Part shown: positions 45,623 through 57,840 of the stretch, piece after piece | Position numbering within the stretch: the first letter of the stretch is position 1 | Layout: each line of letters opens with the position of its first letter | NCBI GenBank assembly: GCA_025602905.1 | Contig: JAHLKI010000001.1 | Coordinates: 1,116,001 to 1,180,000, forward strand | Direction of reading: 5' to 3' | Length of the DNA stretch: 64,000 bases | Source of the DNA: Phlyctochytrium arcticum | Lineage: Eukaryota; Chytridiomycota; Chytridiomycetes; Chytridiales; Chytridiaceae | The notes under the pieces: generated by a model | Database searches by the model: none | Seen by the model: only the letters and a program-made list of their open reading frames with translations | What the model was told of the DNA's origin: nothing | Position numbers and translations under genes: made by a program

Positions 45623-47471
45623 ATGCCGCTCATCTCAGCCAAATCTGTTTCGATTCTCCCAGGCCAGCTCCATTATCTTTCTACGGGCCACGATACCGAG
45701 CGGGATTTTGAGAATGAGGTCGAACAATTGCTCCATAATAGGAAGAGCACGGAAGAGTTTGAGTTTGATGACAGCCCTTCCGATTTCTGGGCTCTGGATG
45801 AAAAAATCGGCATTGGGGGCAAACCAGAGACGAAAGTCGTGTCCAGTGGTAAGGGCAAATCACATATTCTTCGTTGTATACATCTTAACGTGTGTTTCGA
45901 CAACTTTTTGACAGTTATTTCCTCATCGGTGAATCTCATTAATACCATCATCGGCACTCAAATGCTGAGGTATGCCGACATACACATCTGTTTGGACGCG
46001 CTCGTACTCAGTCCTGCCACTCTAGTATGGCATATTCTTTTGCAAAGCTTGGGCCAGGGCTGGGGTTTCTTCTTCTGCTGCTCTTTGCTTTTGTCACCCG
46101 GTATTCTCTCCGCCTGCTAGTCATTGCCGCGCAACGGGTACCGCGTCACGACACACGAAATGCTCACTTGACAGAGCCCAATTCGCCTTCATATGCTACG
46201 CTCTGTCGCGCGGCATTTGGACCAAATGTGGCACCTCTCGTAGATTTTATGATGATTTGCGCGTGTATTGGCTTCGCAATCAGTTACCTGGTCATGCTGA
46301 TGGACGGGATGCCGCGAATCATCTGGGAACTCGCTCCGGGATGGGATGGACGTGGAGCTTGGATTGTGGAGGTGCTCAGTGAAGGCAAATTTTGGCTTGT
46401 GGGTGAGTACAGTGTCTTACAAAGCGCATGCATATTCCACCGCATTCTAACCACGTCTTAAAGCCTCACTGTTGATGATTGTGCCTTTGTCCTTCTCCCG
46501 TGACGTCGATGACTTCAAATGGTTCTCAGGAACCGCTTTAGCCTGCGCGCTCTACCTTGCTGGCGTAGTGATGTATTGCTACTTTAGTGGCAAGGGCATT
46601 GGGGATGTTCCCACGCCAGGGGTCTCATACGGTAGCAGGCCGTGGTTCATCGTGACTGATGAAGCTATTGGAGTGCTCCCCATCTTTGTGTTTGCATTTA
46701 CGTGTCATCAGAATGTAAGTTACGCAGGCAGGGGATCAAAAAATGAATTCAGTAACTTAACAAAATCCATGATAGATCTTTTCAATCTATAATGAGCTAA
46801 CCATGGCAGAGCGCAATGTGGCGGTTGCGACCCATTCCGACCCGGACATGACCCTCAAACACATACTCCTTATCACGGACATCTCCGTAGCAGTCTGTTT
46901 CATTATTTACTTCATTGTGGCTCTATTGGGATACCTTACCTTTGGGACTGACTCGCACGTTGTCCTGCTGAACAACTACTCCTCCATTCCGGCAACCACA
47001 CTCGCGCGAATCTCGTTTGTTCTGCTCTCGGCCTTTTCATACCCCATTCAGCTCCATCCATGTCGAGCGGCATTAGACTCGTTTATCCAGCATTTCCAAG
47101 CCGCTCACGTCCGATCTCCAATGAAGGCTTACACGTCACTTCAATCCTCATTCAGCAGCTCTCTAGGATCTGTCACGCAACCACTACCCCGTCAAGTGCA
47201 AGAACTTGCTACTCGCAGACAACTAACCACATTTCTACTTGTCATTTCGTACCTGTGTGCTGCATTCATTCCTCCCCAGACACTGGACAAGATTTTAGTC
47301 TTTTTAGGTGCAACCTGTGGGAGCGCTGTCTGTTATGTGCTACCCGGTATGATATTCAGACGGGTGGGGACAGTCGAGGAGGGGTGGGAGGATTTCGTAG
47401 CGGTTGCCATTCAAGTGATTGGAGTCCTGTGTGGTGCATTGGGTGTTATTTCCTGTTTTATGGGCGCTTGA
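45623..47471 (+). CDS. Vacuolar amino-acid transporter (Avt/AAAP family)
   Basis: Five exons: 45623-45848, 45915-45969, 46026-46402, 46464-46714 and 46776-47471 (534 aa). An acidic cytosolic N-terminus of about 75 residues precedes the first helix, whose signature is SVNLINTIIGTQMLSMAYSF, built by splicing exons 2 and 3. About ten or eleven hydrophobic segments follow, including VLPIFVFAFTCHQNIFSIYN and SFVLLSAFSYPIQLHPCR, which are typical of Avt5/6/7-like members. Known role: proton-coupled amino-acid movement across the vacuolar membrane; direction and substrate not determinable. Intron 1 is 66 bases and contains no in-frame stop, so its retention would insert 22 residues before helix 1. 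Confidence 0.88.
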
Positions 47472-47732
47472 TCGGCAACATGGGAATTGGTGTATATTGT
47501 AGCGATCAAAAATTGCTGTTTGTTACCCGATATTCACATTCTTAAATACATTTCACGGACAGTCACATAAATTTACGTCACGACCGGCAATCCGTGACGT
47601 TATGGAAAAATAAAAATGGCTTTCGGGCAGGGTCTGCCATAAATTCCACCGCCGGGAACTCATTTTCCAGTGCGCCAAATACGCATAGCATTTACTTTGA
47701 GGACCAAAGCCTAACAACTTGTCAATACAAAG

Positions 47733-49054
47733 ATGCCGGCAGCAGTAGTATTCGGGGCCAATGGCATTTCCGGAACAGCAATGCTTGATGCACTTGTCAA
47801 GCAGACCCCACAGCATTTTTCCACCATCATTGGGGTGTCACGTCGCCCCCCTCAGATGGAGATCAAAGACCCACGCGTAAAATTCGTATCAATCGACATT
47901 TTATCGTCAAGCGTCAACGAATTGGCCAAGAAATTGCAAGATATTCTCAAGGAACGCAACGAGAACCTTACTGCCGCATTTCACTACACATATGTCGAGA
48001 AAAAGGATGAGAATGAAGCAGCCAGTGTCAATGAGGAATTACTGCAAAAGGCCCTGGACGCAGTCGCGATTGTCGTCGCCAAGAATACTCAACCATTCCA
48101 AAGCTTCCTTCTCCAAACTGGGTACAAATACTACGGAGTTCAAAACAACGATGAAAAATTATCCGCAAGCCAACCGTTCAAGGAAGATGCTCCCCGCATT
48201 CCAGGCCCCAACTTTTACTACAACCAAGAGGATGCCCTGCGAAAAACGTGTGAAGCTCACGGATGGGCCTGGATTGTGACACGTCCAAATGTCATTATCG
48301 GCGTGTCAAAGGGCAATTTTATGAATTTTGCCGTCAGCATTGGACTATATGCTGCTTTGCAAAAGGAATTGGGACAGCCGCTCGTATTCCCGGGAAACCA
48401 ATTTATATACGAACAGAATATTGTCGATCACTCATGGGCTAAGAATAATGCCGAGTTTCAGTTGTGGGCTACGATGCACCTAGACAAGACAAAGAACCAT
48501 GCCTTTAACATTCACGATGGGGGTGCCGTGCGCTTCAAAGACCTGTGGCCGAAGATTGCAAAGTATGTTTTCTCTGTCATTCGTCACGCTGCCTGCTTAC
48601 TTGTTTTAACGACATGGTAGCTACTTTGGAGTTTCATTGCCTTCCACAATGTTCCAGAAGCCAATGCCGGATTCTGCCAAGCGGCATCTCGAGCAGTCCA
48701 TGGCCGAGTACATGGCTGACCCGGCCCATCAGGAAGCGCTGCATAGAATCGCCAAACGCTATAACTTGGACGAAAACGTCGCAAAGTATGCAACCTGGGA
48801 GTTTGCAGGTATGCTTGTTTCATATGACCTAACATATGATTTCGTTGTGACTTACACGATCTTTGTCAGACTTCATGACCGGGGGCACACTGCCCCATGA
48901 AGGGGATATGACTGCTGCTCGCGAGGCGGGATGGACGCGCACGATCGACACATGGAAGGCCTACCAGGAGACCTTTGATGATATGAAGAGGTTGTGGATG
49001 ATTCCGACTCTTCGCGAAGTGCCGACTGCCGCAAGCGGTTATACCCACCCATAG
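47733..49054 (+). CDS. PRISE-type short-chain reductase (progesterone 5-beta-reductase/iridoid synthase-like)
   Basis: Three exons: 47733-48562, 48621-48808 and 48870-49054 (400 aa). The N-terminal Rossmann motif is VVFGANGISGTAML; GVSRRPPQ gives the basic residues expected for NADPH. TAAFHYTYVEKKDE and LLQTGYKYYGV match the PRISE subfamily, and the catalytic Tyr lies in NFYYNQEDAL (the atypical YxxxN-like site). TRPNVIIGVSKGNFMN is also characteristic. Family knowledge: reduction of activated C=C bonds of enones; in fungi often of unknown substrate, sometimes in secondary metabolism. The nearby genes give no pathway context. Confidence 0.88.
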
Positions 49055-50177
49055 TGCGGCATGATTGTTTTCATTAAGTTCTGTAGCGTAGCGATTTGTG
49101 TGTGTACCGCGGAATGTAAATATTGTTTTCTCGTGCAGCTAAAGAGCCCCCGGTCGTCGCCGAGGGGATTACTAGCGACTCCATCCAAACCTGAGATGTA
49201 TCTTGCGCAGCAATTCAAGTGACTTAGGCGATTTGCGCAGAGCATCTGGAAAAACTGGCGAGGGGACTTGATAATCAACCATCAGCATGCTCGGCAGCAG
49301 TTAATTCATTTTCAGCAAGGTCGGAAGCGTTGTGATTGCCAGAACATGATAGCCCATTACCTAACGCAATTTGGCCACGATAGAACTGTGCGGTCAGAAT
49401 CGACCCCTAAAAGACATATTTTGACGCCCGACATTATCTCAAGGGCTAATTGCAAATGCTGGGCCAAGAGGATGGCCCATTCGAAGTTATGCCTAAGCCC
49501 CTTTTTTAAAAATCACATGGCCAATATATTTTGTGGTCCGTGGGAAAATCAGAGAATGAGGATATAAACGTCAGGTCGACCCTAAAAGATATTACACCAT
49601 AACAGTAAGATATATCGGCAGCTGCGAAGAGGGAATGCTGGTAAGTTTTTACTTCAAGTCGATGCGACTGAGAACCATAATCGCTTCGTCGCCGATAGGT
49701 CCACATCTGCCGCTGCTTTCCCATTAGCGAGATACATGGTTGCCAGCTTCCGCGTGCTCCAGTCCGTCTGTGCTATGTGCGATGGTCTTCTTGTTTTTGG
49801 ATCGTGCAAGGGATGCCCGACGTTGTAGATCCCGAGAGAATTGTGTGCAGCGCGGTTGCAATTATAAGCAGCTCAATACTCATACTGATTATCAACGGAT
49901 TTATTACTAGAACTTGACATGCGATATGCTCCCGTCGAATTATTATCCTTTCCGGTTGGTTGGCCGGGATTTTGCCCGCTCTCAAGCGAATTAGATGTTC
50001 GTCAGGTAGATTTGCTGCCAGATCAATCGTATACTAATAGTGTTGCGCATAATCATGCCCTTAGCTGCCCTGGCTCCGTCAAATTAATCAGGAAATTAAA
50101 AAACTTTTAATAATGTTTACCCGGTACTCGAATGCTGGCATCACACAAAGAATTTGGCAAGTTTTAACATTCAGCAT
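49055..50177. other. Intergenic, left flank of the kelch array
   Basis: About 1.1 kb with no supported gene. Around 49955-50025 (GGTTGGCCGGGATTTTGCC and the following CTCTCAAGCG) the sequence resembles the flank of copy B near 54495-54570, showing that duplicated flank material extends this far. Confidence 0.5.
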
Positions 50178-50836
50178 CGATAGATCAAGACAATATTTTC
50201 CTGCTCTGGCCCTCAATTCATTCAGGATGCGGTTCATGGATTTCATGATTTTACGGAAGCTGCTGACAGTGCTGAGATTTTGAAGATTTCTGAGTCTGGG
50301 AAAGTGCGGAGGACCTCCCCGCCAGAGGTGTGCGGAATGCTTTGCTGGTGGTACGAGACGAAGGTTGTGCGCCCGGACGCCCAGATTCGAAAAAAATTAG
50401 ATTCAGCTTCTGTCCTGAATTTTTTCGCTGAGGCGAGAATCTGGGCGAGAATGTACAAGGTTGGGATGACTGTCTGTTGATTCAAACGACAGAAATGGAT
50501 AATGTTTATTTTCAAATCCTTCATCAACTGGCGTAAAAATGTGTGCATTCCTATGCTAAACAGCCTAAACTCGACCATATGCCATATATGCAGATCAGGA
50601 CATGCAGATCGCGAAGCGTACATACAGCATTTATCCTGTATACAAGGATCTGGCGTCCGGAATCCGACTCCGGATTCAGATATGAGCCGCGAGCGGCCAA
50701 AAAATCTTCTTCTGAACCTTCTTCGAATGTTCTTGTCCATCAAAATTCAAAAAGAAGAAAAGCTGATGCTCCGGGGGTCGCCGTTGATCGTATGTCGCCA
50801 GCACCTGAGTAATCTCTCAACAAGTTAAACTGAAAC
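50178..50836 (+). repeat. Duplicated upstream flank of kelch copy A (matches 57841-58434)
   Basis: The segment beginning TAGATCAAGACAATATTTTC aligns with 57841 onward (TAGATCAAAACAACATTTCC) and continues with interruptions through shared blocks such as CTTCATCAACTGGC, the GAGCGGCCAA element and GCTGATGCTCCGGGG, up to the start codons. It shows that copies A and C were duplicated with their promoters. Confidence 0.7.
50684..50702 (+). promoter_or_regulatory. Conserved upstream element, kelch copy A
   Basis: GAGCCGCGAGCGGCCAAA, 153 bases before ATG 50837. The consensus over five copies is GCCRCGAGCGGYCAAA, allowing one mismatch in copy B. Confidence 0.6.
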
Positions 50837-52385
50837 ATGGCAAACATCGAGTACTGGACCGACGCATCAAAAGTGATAAAGAATGTTTGGCAGTTGGCGG
50901 ATTGCTCGTCCTCCGGTGATGGATATTCTACCTTTGACGGAACCGGTATGTTGACTTTTCATCTGCTTTCTTAACTTCGAATTGACCACTCTTTTCACAG
51001 CATGGCACGATTTGATGACCTGGGGCAATATCAAGGGACGGGGTGTTTTCCGAACGCAAGCAAATCCTTATAATAATCTCGACGCTACAGTCGCCACAGC
51101 CTTATTCAGCGACGTCAACGCTAGGGCGGCTTGTGCCAATAAAAAGCGTTATTTACTGGCCCCCAATCTCGGAAAACGGGGGGAACCCTGGATGTGGATG
51201 GACCACACTCTGGCAGAGGGTCCACCTCGATCGGGGTACACTCTTCTTTCCACCAACAAGCAAGTTTGGGCCATCGGTGGTCAGTTGATAGATGCCGGGA
51301 ACAACACCGTCAAGACAAGTGTAATGAAAGTTGACCCTTACACTAGTCACATTCAAGGATGGGAAGATGGCCCGGATCTGCCTTACGCCGTCAACCAAAC
51401 TTCAGCAGCTGCCTTCGGTGAAAATGGGGCCGTCTTGTTTGGCGGTCAGAGCGAGATGAACCCTGCCCCTCTGATGCGACTGCAGAATAATACTTGGTCG
51501 GTCCTTGAAGCAAAGGGAACCCCACCAGCACCACGACTCTACCCGTGCGTCGCAACCAGTGCGATGTCCATGTTTGTGTACGGAGGGCGGCTCGTGAATC
51601 CAACTGCCCAACCAGACCCACTGCTGCATGAGTTGAACCTGGAATCGCTCACATGGACCAATCACAACCTATTCACCACAAACAAGGACTACCATCTTCC
51701 CCCCACCTCCATTTCAGATATTTCATGCCATCTTCCTAATGCTAATAACCCAGGGCCGTCGACGGCACTCGCCGATTTGCACGTCTTCTCCCAAATATCA
51801 ACTCAGGAATTCACGGGTCCTGCAATGCAAGTACTCAACTTGAACTCCATGATGTGGCAGCCGATGTATTCCGTGGATACGGCTGGGATTCCACAATCTC
51901 CGGGCTACGCATCCAGTACCAGTACCTCAACGTTCCTTACAATTGGTATTCCCGTCATCATAGCCATTTTGGTTCTAGTCTGTTTCACGTGTTGCGTTTA
52001 TCGAAATCGAACTCGTGCCGAGGTGACTCCATACAACATCACTACAGCTACCAGCTCCAGCCGCGTTCCACCCCCTATCCCAGAATGCCGCCCAGCGTAC
52101 GGAGCAGACGATATTGAAATGGGCGACCTTGCCCGTGCGATCCACGAGTCTGAAATTGAAGCTGCCGCGAACCAAACCTCATTATCTCCCAACATTCCTG
52201 CTTACGCCCCACCCTCATACGACGATGTCATTTCTTCCATCGCGGCTCTACCCGATAACCAGTCTGTACTGCCTGCTACACACATACCTACGTCGTCAGA
52301 TGCCCCTCATAACACCGTGATAGTCCACCATACCTCACCTTCATCTATACCCTCTGCTACTCCCATTTATTCCTCACCTTCCTAG
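50837..52385 (+). CDS. Kelch-repeat membrane protein with UIM-like and PPSY motifs, array copy A
   Basis: Two exons, 50837-50945 and 51001-52385 (497 aa). Exon 1 encodes a conserved head (WTDASKVIKNVWQLADCSSS). Residues about 40-340 hold kelch-type blades with the marks VWAIGGQL, AVLFGGQS and MFVYGGRL. One membrane segment lies at about 347-370 (FLTIGIPVIIAILVLVCFTC), followed by RNRTR, which places the C-terminus in the cytosol. The tail holds a UIM-like motif (DIEMGDLARAIHESEIE) and PPSYDDV, a PPxY ligand for WW domains of Nedd4/Rsp5-type ligases. No cleavable signal peptide is visible, so how the kelch domain would be translocated is unclear. Function unknown. Coding sequence is nearly identical to copy C over long stretches. 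Confidence 0.8.
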
Positions 52386-52648
52386 CACCTGTCGAACGAG
52401 AACCAGCAATTTTTCGGGGACATGATATTACATTTTCCCACGGAGGCACAGCAGCTGTTTTGTGAGGACAATCATTGACGGGAAATGTAGGACGGCTGAA
52501 CATCTTTATCGTAGCTATCAACGAGATTGCCACTCAGAAGTGAACCCGGCATCAGCCGTTCATGCCCAAACAATCAAGATTTCTATGAATAATCAGTCAA
52601 ATGTTCCCATCCCGCGGCATGTATTTATGCATTCTCCAATGGTTATAA

Positions 52649-53068
52649 GCGCCAAATGCCCCTGTCTGGATACCTCTCATCGGGAGAGAAAAACACCACA
52701 AATCTGTAGGATACGAATGGAGCAACACAAGCACGTTTGAACGCCTATCGAAGCAGACACTCGAAAACTCCTTTGATACATCCAACCAAGATGTGGTCAC
52801 CATCAAGATTTTGACGGAGGGCAAAATCGCCAATGTCAGTGACACGCTCAAAAAGGCAAAAGGTCCTGGCAGCGCTTCCCGTAGTGCCCACCAGGTCCGC
52901 GTTGACTTGATTGTTCTAATACTTACTTTAATTACCGCTAATACACATACATACCCCCATCACCAGTGCCACAATCTTTATATATATCCCGCTTCAGTTG
53001 AAATCATAGTCAAATCCATAGAGTGCTACATCTTTCGAAACTATAATGCTAATAGACAATTCGACTGA
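52649..53068 (+). pseudogene. Coding-like relic without start codon
   Basis: An open frame of 139 codons lacks any ATG near its start. It reads like protein in its middle part (SNTSTFERLSKQTLENSFDT; ILTEGKIANVSDTLKKAKGP). A weaker, more decayed relative seems to lie downstream of copy B at about 56790-57010 (ITERLNATLYPQDQ in one frame). I cannot name the source protein. It may be the remains of a second gene that was carried in the original duplication unit. Confidence 0.35.
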
Positions 53069-54149
53069 GGTGGAAATTATGCGTTCTGGTAAGGTTTTCA
53101 AACAATAGTACGATCAGGAAATGAACGGGTTCGTTATTCCACACCCATACCCCACCACGCCTTTTTTTACATTGGGCTCTATGCCTGCTCTCCGATGCCT
53201 CTGCAAATCTGGAGTCGACACGTCTGGTTGCCGGGCAGGCTTTTCCACCTGGCCCCGACATGGGCTCAAATTCACATGGCTCAGCATTTGAGTCTGGATT
53301 GTGTCTCGCCGGCCTATCGCCGACCCTGTCCACCTTCCCGACTAGGTTGCTGGTTTTGTCAGAACTAGTTGCCTTTTACTTTACCTGGTATCCGGTTGCA
53401 AATCATGAGTATCAACCCCAGGTACAGAATTTTCTCACGCAGACCTTCAGGCATTTGGCAGGCATTCAATGTTACTGCAGATGTATTATCGTGAATGCTA
53501 TCGCTACAGGCGAAAGAAGGAGCTCGATGTCGTTGCGGCACTGTTGATGGACGAGAAAGAATGTCATGAAGGAAAGGAGATATTCACAGATCCCCCGCAG
53601 CTTATACCTCTTTCTTGCGGTCTTTTTGCAAAACAGCCCAAGTTCAGAAAAAAAAACCCCATACCAAATAGCCGTGGGAGTTATCATATGAATTCTAAAA
53701 GGTGGTATTTCTCCACATCGTTGAACATGAATGTTCCTCAGGTAGATTTCCACAGCTACGCCAGATGTAAGCGCCACTGTCAGATCGCTGTATTTTTCAC
53801 GTCGCATCCACATATATATTACAGGTTCTCGCTAGATTTCCAGGAAGCCGTAAGTGCAGAGGCTGTTGAAGAGAAACGACAATGCCTTTGCATACGAGCG
53901 ACCAGGATAGCCCACACGAAGTTGGTCGCCATACGCAAGACATGTAGTCTGGGATCACAACATTTCAAGAAAAATGGACAGCGGTCCGTGCGCCATACAG
54001 CCCTCTTCGGAGTGTGGGAACAGTGGTCTCATAAAGAAATAATGGGGAATGCAAGAATCCCGGCACGAACAGGGGCCTTCGGAGTGCAAATGTAAGTGTA
54101 AAGAAAGAATTGAGGACAGTGGTCCCGAATTGACAGCGGTCCACCCAAT

Positions 54150-54300
54150 CCCAGATTCGCCGAGTTGTGCGTCGTGTGTGCACCGGTGTGTCCAGGTGTT
54201 GAATCGATATCCATTGTCGGGTGTTCCCGGCACCACTTAAGCACCTCCGGTGAATTCCGATAACGCAGCGGCTCATCTGGCGGCTCATGCAGCAGATCCA
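54150..54300 (-). repeat. Degenerate element, inverted relative of 57430-57590
   Basis: The reverse complement contains TCGGAATTCACCGGA followed by TGCTTAAGT and ACACCCGACA. The segment at 57497 onward (plus strand) reads TCGGAATTCACCGGA, then TGCATAAGT and TCACCCGACA. The two are therefore diverged copies in opposite orientation. Confidence 0.5.
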
Positions 54301-54909
54301 CAGCGGGTCCGAGCGGGAGCATATGGAAAATCGCAGCACTCCCCGACGTAAACCTGATTCCACGTAGTCCGGGACGTGCTGCGGCAGGATTGGGTGTGTA
54401 CATATACAATGAACTTTTCCGTCTCTTAATCAGCTTGTAAAGATATTCGTTTGCCATCAATCCCTTGATTGTGCCGATACGTACAAAAACAAGTTGGTCA
54501 TAGGCTGGCCGGAATTTCGCTTGCTCTCAAGCATAATAACAAGATGTTTGGCAGGTACTCGATCGAGTATGCTGCCGTGTTGCGCAGATTTTAGCACTGC
54601 CGCGTCGGAGTTGGCCCGTTCGATTATCGATGCGCGGAAACCTGTGAGTCATGACAAGATTCAAAAAATTCAAATTTCAGCTCAAGACTACGCTATCTAT
54701 CATGAAACATTTTTGTTGAGACGAGCATGTAAAAGTTGGGATAAATGTCTGTTGGTTTCTGATGTAAATTTACAGCTTTGGGCCAAATTTATTTCAAGTT
54801 TTTGCCTTGACTGGGCTTGAGGGTGCATTCTTACTCAAATAGGACGTACTGGTAGATGTGGATCAGGACGTAGATGTGCATAGATCTGACTCCGCCCAAA
54901 ATCAGAAAT

Positions 54910-54928
54910 GGGTCGCGAGCGGCCAAAT
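54910..54928 (+). promoter_or_regulatory. Conserved upstream element, kelch copy B
   Basis: GGGTCGCGAGCGGCCAAAT, 126 bases before ATG 55036. It differs from the consensus at the CC of GCC. Confidence 0.55.
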
Positions 54929-55035
54929 TGTAGTGTCATACTAGAGACCTTCTTCTTGTCAATTAGAATAAGAATGGCGGATGCTCCGGCGTTGCCGTTG
55001 GTCGTCGTCGCCAGCAACCGAGCTATCTCAGAAAC

Positions 55036-56541
55036 ATGGCAAACGTCGAGTCCTGGACGCGTGCATCTTCCATCATCAAAAATATATGGCAGCTAGCGGA
55101 TTGCTGGTCCTCTGGTGATGGATATACTACCTTTGACGGAAGCGGTATGTCGAATTTCTATCTGCTTTCCCAGCTTCGTACTGACCACTCTTTTCACAGC
55201 ATGGAACAAGTTGATGACCTGGGACAATGTCATAGGACGCGCTTCTGTCCAAAAGCAAGAAGATCATTACCATGATCTCGACGCTATAGACCTCACCTTA
55301 TTCAACAATGTCAACGCTAGGGCGGCTTGTGCCAATCGAAAGCGTTATTTACTAGCCACAAATGTCGGAAAACCACTGGGGGGACCCTGGACGTCGGTGA
55401 ACCACATTCTGGCAGAGAGCCCATCTCGATCAGGGTACACTCTTCTATCCACCAACAAGCAGATTATAGTCATCGGTGGTCAGTTGATAGGTGCCGGGAA
55501 CAATACAGTCAAGACAAGTGTCATGAACGTTGAGCATCACGATCCCCGCCTTCAATGGGAAGATGGCCCGGATCTGCCTTACGCTGTCAACCAAACTTCA
55601 GCAGCTGCTTTCGGTGAAAATGGGGCCATCTTGTTCGGCGGTCAGAGCGAGAAGACCCCTGTCCCTCTGATGCGATTGCAGAATAATACTTGGTCGGCCC
55701 TGGAAGCAAAGGGAACCCCACCATCACCACGACTCTACCCGTGTGTTGCAACCAGTGCGACAACCATGTATGTCTACGGAGGCCGGCTCCTAAATCCAAC
55801 TGCCCAACCCCAGACCCACGGCTGTATGAGTTAAACCTGGAATCGCTCACATGGACCAATCACGCCCTATTTACCACAACCAACAAACCCCATCCTCCCT
55901 CCATCTCAGATATTTCATGCCATCTTCCTGATCCCAGTCAGCCAGGACCGTCGATGGCGGCCACCAATCTACACGTCTTCTCCCAAATATCTACTGAGGA
56001 ATACAAGGGCCCTGCACTGCAAATGCTCGACTTGAACACCAAGACCTGGCAGCCGATGTATGCCGTGGATACGCCCCTCGCTCAACCATTCACGGACAAT
56101 AATACCTCCGCCTTTGTCACATTTGGTATTCCCGCCATCATTGGTATTTTGGTATTACTCTGTATCTTATGGTGCGTGAGGAGAACTCGAGGAAGTGTCA
56201 AAGTGATTCCAGACAACATCCATATAACAATCAGCTCCGGTCTCAGTCCACCCTCAACCCGCGGATGTCTTCCAGCGTACGGATCAGATGACATGGAAAT
56301 GGGCAACTGTGCCCGTGTGATCCGCGAGTCTGAAATTGTGGATACCATATCCGCCAACCAAACCTCATCATCTCCCGACCTTCCTGCTCAATCTCCACCC
56401 TCATATGACGATGCGATTTCCTCCGCCGCGTCTACGGACGGTACTACGCAGTTAGATTCCCCTCATAACAGCATGACGGTCCATGATGCCTCCTCAAGCT
56501 CAATCACACCTCCTGCTGCCATTGATTCCTACCCCCCCTAG
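55036..56541 (+). pseudogene. Kelch-repeat membrane protein, array copy B, frameshifted
   Basis: Exons correspond to 55036-55144 and 55200-56541. The frame from exon 1 runs through the kelch marks and then ends early at a TGA... stop zone, 55832-55834, because the run AACCCCAG at 55807-55813 has two more C than the other copies (AACCAG). Downstream, the other frame is open to 56541 and still encodes the membrane segment and PPSYDDA. The UIM-like motif is degraded: the core Ala is Val and the last acidic residue is Val (ARVIRESEIV). Either a recent pseudogene or a base-calling error in a C run. Confidence 0.7.
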
Positions 56542-57840
56542 TCCTTGCCCAAAAACCTAGCAACAAATCGCGAAACAAGATATTCAATTTTCCCACGAGA
56601 GGCACAGTAGCTGTTTTGTGAGGACAGTCGCCAGTGCGGAATATGAAGGATGGCTACCAAACATCCTCGGCGTGATTATCAACGAAATCGTCTCCCCTCC
56701 CCCCTCCGGAGTAGAACCTGGCATCACACGTCTGTACACACACGATCAAGATTCTCTCTCTGAATGCACAATCAAATGTTCCCACCCCGCGACACTAATT
56801 CTGCATCTTCCATTGTGACGCTCACCTCTCAAGGGAAAAGGCACAGCATGGCGGACATATCTCTTACTTATACGAATCCTGGTCTTTGGGTCTCTGAGCA
56901 AATCACAGAACGTCTTAATGCAACCCTGTATCCTCAAGACCAAAGCGGGCATCAAGACCACGACAAAAATAATTCTGGGCATTACAAAAAAAGAACTCAC
57001 GGCACCGCATCCATAGTGTTCTGAGTCTCAAGCTTTCACATGTTTTTAGTAGAACTTTAGTGCACATATCACATTTAGAATAGATCGATTGCTCTTGCTT
57101 CCATACCGATGGATTGTATCTATGAAACAAACAAGTTTTGCTACACAGTACACATTGTTGAAATAATATTCACCTACCAAACGTTTCATGCTTTTCCTTT
57201 CGTGCGTGCAAGGCTGAACAATCATATATTCTTGGAAACTTCCGCAGCTTCGAAACATCTACAATGGATGGTCCGTCCTGAAGGTAGTCCTAATGAACCC
57301 GCTGGGTCAAGTGGGACCCTCATCCAAAATGTGGTGCCCAGAACAGTTTTAGCGTGGTGCCACAATAATTCCCTGTAAAAATGCACGACTTGTAGCATTT
57401 TGAGGCTATTCTCGTTTTTGCAAGCACATCTTATGCATGTAGCCAGACTGCCAGATGAGTTCCAGACAGAGTTCCAGAGTCGAAAATGCCAAATGTTCGG
57501 AATTCACCGGACATGCATAAGTAGACCCGGGGCTCACCCGACACTATTTAACCTCTGGCATCCCCCTGTCACCATTGACTCTTTGCAGTATTTTCCTGAG
57601 CATACCATCGCATAAATCGTCGAAAATGCCACACCAAGAGTTGAAAATGCCTCGTGGAAGTTTCGGAGTCCCACAATCCTGGTCCCTCACCAGCCAAGAC
57701 GTACAGGTACTCGAGTACCGGTATGTAAACAGTCGGGCGTTACGCAAAGTTATCCCTACGTCCTTCAAATTAATCCAGTCTGAGAAGTTTTTCGAGTGAA
57801 ATTAAGCTTGCGTCCAGCATCTACTCGTAGATCCAGTTTC
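56542..57840. other. Spacer between kelch copies B and C
   Basis: About 1.3 kb. It holds the 3' flank block shared with copy A (TTTTCCCACGAGAGGCACAG), a decayed relic at about 56790-57010 and the plus-strand copy of the inverted element at 57430-57590. Short frames are not supported as genes. Confidence 0.5.
57430..57590 (+). repeat. Degenerate element, inverted relative of 54150-54300
   Basis: Shares TCGGAATTCACCGGA and the following ordered blocks with the reverse complement of 54150-54300. No coding capacity is retained. Confidence 0.5.

Larger units (their letters stand above)
52386..55035. other. Spacer between kelch copies A and B, with gene relics
   Basis: About 2.6 kb. Just after copy A is a block shared with the 3' flank of copy B (TTTTCCCACGGAGGCACAG). 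An ATG-less frame at 52649-53068 and an inverted relic at about 54150-54300 are listed separately. The region from about 54490 onward resembles the upstream flank of copy A. No intact gene is supported. Confidence 0.5.

Noticed and set aside
50243..50743. 166-codon minus-strand frame upstream of kelch copy A
   Set aside because: It covers the duplicated promoter block; the matching segment upstream of copy C does not keep the frame.
53469..54095. 208-codon plus-strand frame between copies A and B
   Set aside because: No recognisable protein, no equivalent near other copies, and it overlaps relic sequence.
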